A stretch of DNA of 7,246 nucleotides from Kiritimatiellia bacterium (GTDB lineage: Bacteria > Verrucomicrobiota > Kiritimatiellia > UBA8416 > JABMPJ01), in assembly GCA_029939545.1 (NCBI GenBank), contig JAOZSS010000124.1, positions 1-7,246 of the forward strand, read 5' to 3'. A model generated the notes under the pieces. That model had not been told where the DNA came from. It did no database searches and saw only the letters and a list, made by a program, of their open reading frames with translations. Positions 5,452 to 7,246 of this stretch are shown in pieces. The stretch's first letter is position 1. The number at the start of each line of letters is the position of its first letter. Position numbers and translations under genes: made by a program.

Positions 5452-6756
5452 ATGGTACCACAATGGATTATTGAGCAGAAGCGCGATGGCAAGGCGTTAG
5501 ACGAGGCCGACATCCGGGCCTTTATCGACAGCTACACGACCGGCGACATTCCCGACTACCAGATGGCCGCGCTGGCCATGGCGATCTACTTCCAGGGCAT
5601 GAGCGCGCACGAGGTTTCTGTTCTAACCGATGCCATGATGCGTTCGGGCGATCGTGTCGATACCAGCGCCATTCCGCTGCCCAAGGCCGACAAGCATTCG
5701 ACCGGCGGCATTGGCGACAAGGTTTCGCTCATCCTCGCACCACTCGTGGCCTGCTGCGGTGTGGCCGTCCCGATGCTGTCGGGCCGCGGCCTTGGCATTA
5801 CCGGCGGCACGCTCGACAAGTTGGAGTCGATTCCCGGCTACCGGACCGACCTGGAAATTGACGGGTTCCTCGATGTGCTGAACCAATGCGGCTGTTCCAT
5901 TATTGGACAGACCGGCTCCCTGGCACCGGCGGATAAGAAGCTCTATGCGCTGCGTGATGTGACCGGCACGGTCCCCTCCATTCCGCTTATCGCGGCCAGT
6001 ATCATGTCCAAGAAGCTGGCCGAAGGCATGGACGCGCTCGTGCTGGATGTGAAGTGGGGCTCCGGCGCATTCATGAAAACACCTGAGCTCGCCACGGAGC
6101 TCGCGGAGACCATGGTCAGTATTGGCAAGGAGGCCGGCAAGGCCATGGCGGCCGTCGTGACGGACATGAACCAGCCGCTCGGCCGCACAGCGGGCAACGC
6201 GCTGGAGGTGCGCGAAACCATTGAGACGCTCCATGGCGAAGGGCCACCCGACCTGGTCAAGATTACGATCGACCTCTCGGCCCACATGCTAACACTTACC
6301 GGCGTGGAGCCGGATCTCGCAGCGGCCCGTAGTCGCCTGACGGATGTGCTCGCCGATGGCCGCGCCCTCGCGAAGTTCAAGGCGATGGTTGCCCTGCAGG
6401 GCGGCGACACGGCCGTGATCGACGATCCATCCCGCCTGCCAACAGCCACGCATCAGGTCCCCTGCCCTGCTCCGACAGAGGGCGTGGTCGCGGGCGCCGA
6501 TGCCGAAGCGATTGGTCGCGCCTGCATCGCCCTTGGTGCCGGACGTCAGCGCGTAGAGGATGACGTGGACCACGCCGTCGGTATCAGCGATATCGTCAAG
6601 ATCGGCGAGACCGTGTCGGAGGGACAGCCCATGGCCATCATTCATGCCGACAGCTACGAGGCCATTGAAGAGGCCAAGCCATTCGTAGAGCAGGCTTTTT
6701 GGATCAGTTCCTACTCCGTGGTTGCGCCCGCTCTCATTGGAAAGGTTATCACATGA
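5452..6756 (+). CDS. deoA: Thymidine / pyrimidine-nucleoside phosphorylase
   Basis: The 434-residue protein matches the usual family length (about 433-440). It reversibly cleaves thymidine, and perhaps uridine and deoxyuridine, with phosphate to base and (deoxy)ribose-1-phosphate in the cytosol. The small alpha domain holds KRDGKALDEADIRAFI and PDYQMAALAMAIYFQGM. The active site is complete by alignment with E. coli DeoA from memory: Lys81-His82-Ser83 (E. coli K84, H85, S86), Ser92, Ser110 and Thr120 in the family signature SGRGLGITGGTLDKLE, and Arg168, Ser183 and Lys187 for the pyrimidine base. Residue 116 is Ile where many relatives have His, but this is not one of those catalytic positions. 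The C-terminal beta domain (GVVAGADAEAIGRACIALGAG) is present. Thymidine-only and broad pyrimidine phosphorylases cannot be separated by eye. The frame is open further upstream but runs through the repeat element, so the ATG at 5452, seven residues before the conserved EQKRDGK, is chosen. The stop overlaps the cdd start (ATGA). Confidence 0.95.
   Translation: MVPQWIIEQKRDGKALDEADIRAFIDSYTTGDIPDYQMAALAMAIYFQGMSAHEVSVLTDAMMRSGDRVDTSAIPLPKADKHSTGGIGDKVSLILAPLVACCGVAVPMLSGRGLGITGGTLDKLESIPGYRTDLEIDGFLDVLNQCGCSIIGQTGSLAPADKKLYALRDVTGTVPSIPLIAASIMSKKLAEGMDALVLDVKWGSGAFMKTPELATELAETMVSIGKEAGKAMAAVVTDMNQPLGRTAGNALEVRETIETLHGEGPPDLVKITIDLSAHMLTLTGVEPDLAAARSRLTDVLADGRALAKFKAMVALQGGDTAVIDDPSRLPTATHQVPCPAPTEGVVAGADAEAIGRACIALGAGRQRVEDDVDHAVGISDIVKIGETVSEGQPMAIIHADSYEAIEEAKPFVEQAFWISSYSVVAPALIGKVIT
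6739..6745 (+). promoter_or_regulatory. Ribosome binding site of cdd
   Basis: GGAAAGG lies inside the end of deoA, with 7 nt before the cdd ATG at 6753. It is the only good Shine-Dalgarno sequence ahead of a gene in this window. It fixes the start of cdd against an upstream in-frame ATG at 6699. Confidence 0.7.
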
Positions 6757-7142
6757 AACCCGCCGACCTGCTCGCCGCAGCCGCCGCGGCATGCCGCAAC
6801 GCGCATGCCCCCTATTCGAAGTATCGGGTCGGTGCCGCCCTATTGACCGACGATGGCAGCGTGATCACCGGGTGCAATGTGGAGAACGCGTCGTATGGGC
6901 TCACGATCTGCGCCGAGCGCGTGGCAATCGGTACCGCCGTGGCCGCGGGTAAGACCCCATTCAAGGCCATTGCCATCATGGCAGATAATGGTCCGGCCCC
7001 CTTCCCCTGCGGAGCGTGCCGCCAGGTATTGGCCGAGTTCTGTACCCCGGAGCTTCCGGTTTACATTGCGGGCGCGGGCTGCACGGACGCCTACGAAACC
7101 ACCACGCTCGGGACCCTGCTCCCGTTTGCCTTTAAGCTGTGA
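6753..7142 (+). CDS. cdd: Cytidine deaminase
   Basis: The 129-residue protein is the short, homotetrameric-type cytidine deaminase (about 130 residues). It hydrolytically deaminates cytidine and deoxycytidine to uridine and deoxyuridine, using one zinc ion per subunit. The three-cysteine zinc site is visible: Cys53 with the proton-shuttling Glu55 in TICAERVAI, and Cys86 and Cys89 in PCGACRQVL. The substrate-binding NVEN (residues 42-45) and the N-terminal APYSKYRVGAALL strand are also intact. It overlaps deoA by four bases (ATGA) and has its own ribosome binding site, so translation is probably coupled. Its product is a substrate for the phosphorylase encoded just upstream if that enzyme is broad enough, making this a pyrimidine salvage operon. 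The C-terminus (LLPFAFKL) is typical, so the gene is complete. Confidence 0.97.
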   Translation: MKPADLLAAAAAACRNAHAPYSKYRVGAALLTDDGSVITGCNVENASYGLTICAERVAIGTAVAAGKTPFKAIAIMADNGPAPFPCGACRQVLAEFCTPELPVYIAGAGCTDAYETTTLGTLLPFAFKL

Positions 7143-7246
7143 TTTTGACCGGCTCGCCAATAGTGTTCGGCAGGATACCTGCTAAGCGGGCAGTCAGATA
7201 CACTTAATCGAACTGCTTAGTTCTTGATCTCCAAGAAGTTACAACT

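Noticed and set aside
5797..5799. Ile116 instead of His in the SGRGLG-x-TGG signature of DeoA, first suspected as loss of a catalytic residue
   Set aside because: By alignment the catalytic His (E. coli His85) is in the KHSTGG motif and is conserved as His82. The Ile position is variable in the signature.
7143..7246. Small hairpins after cdd (gcagg-ata-cctgc at 7170-7182; ctaagc/gcttag at 7182-7187 and 7215-7220; ttcttg/caagaa at 7221-7226 and 7232-7237)
   Set aside because: The stems are only 5-6 bp, overlap or compete, and lack a T-tract. I cannot support a terminator, promoter or gene in this last ~100 bp.

Overview
The window reads as a compact, GC-rich bacterial chromosome segment from a Gram-negative-type organism. 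It has a fused, long-form PurL carrying its own glutaminase domain, a small predicted lipoprotein with an ExbD/TolR-like domain, and short intergenic regions. Lineage cannot be fixed from sequence reading alone. The long PurL, the dispersed palindromes and the heptamer repeat would suit a PVC-type lineage (Kiritimatiellota, Lentisphaerota or relatives), but this is a weak inference.

Layout, left to right: (1) the 3' two-thirds of purL (de novo purine synthesis), cut by the window edge; (2) a GC-rich hairpin between convergent genes; (3) a leftward gene for a ~101-residue predicted lipoprotein with an ExbD/TolR-like periplasmic domain; (4) a 174-bp palindromic element with perfect inverted-repeat ends; (5) two convergent family-2 glycosyltransferase genes whose 3' ends overlap by 8 bp, the first ending in a short heptamer tandem repeat; (6) a second, 156-bp copy of the palindromic element in the same orientation; (7) a rightward deoA-cdd pair overlapping by ATGA; (8) about 100 bp of non-coding sequence with only weak hairpins.

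Functionally, DeoA (thymidine/pyrimidine-nucleoside phosphorylase) and Cdd (cytidine deaminase) form a pyrimidine nucleoside salvage operon. Cdd makes uridine or deoxyuridine from cytidine or deoxycytidine, and the phosphorylase splits pyrimidine nucleosides to free base plus (deoxy)ribose-1-phosphate. The two glycosyltransferases probably act on a surface polysaccharide or glycan, with acceptor and donor unknown. PurL and the lipoprotein have no evident functional link to the others.

The most interesting non-coding signal is the pair of MITE/REP-like elements. Both sit in divergent intergenic regions, bracket the glycosyltransferase pair, show one compensatory base-pair change in their terminal repeats, and are followed 6-8 bp later by a TTGAC -35-like box. 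A second pattern is that three genes have promoter-like boxes placed so that transcription would start 0-3 nt before the ATG, which suggests leaderless mRNAs.
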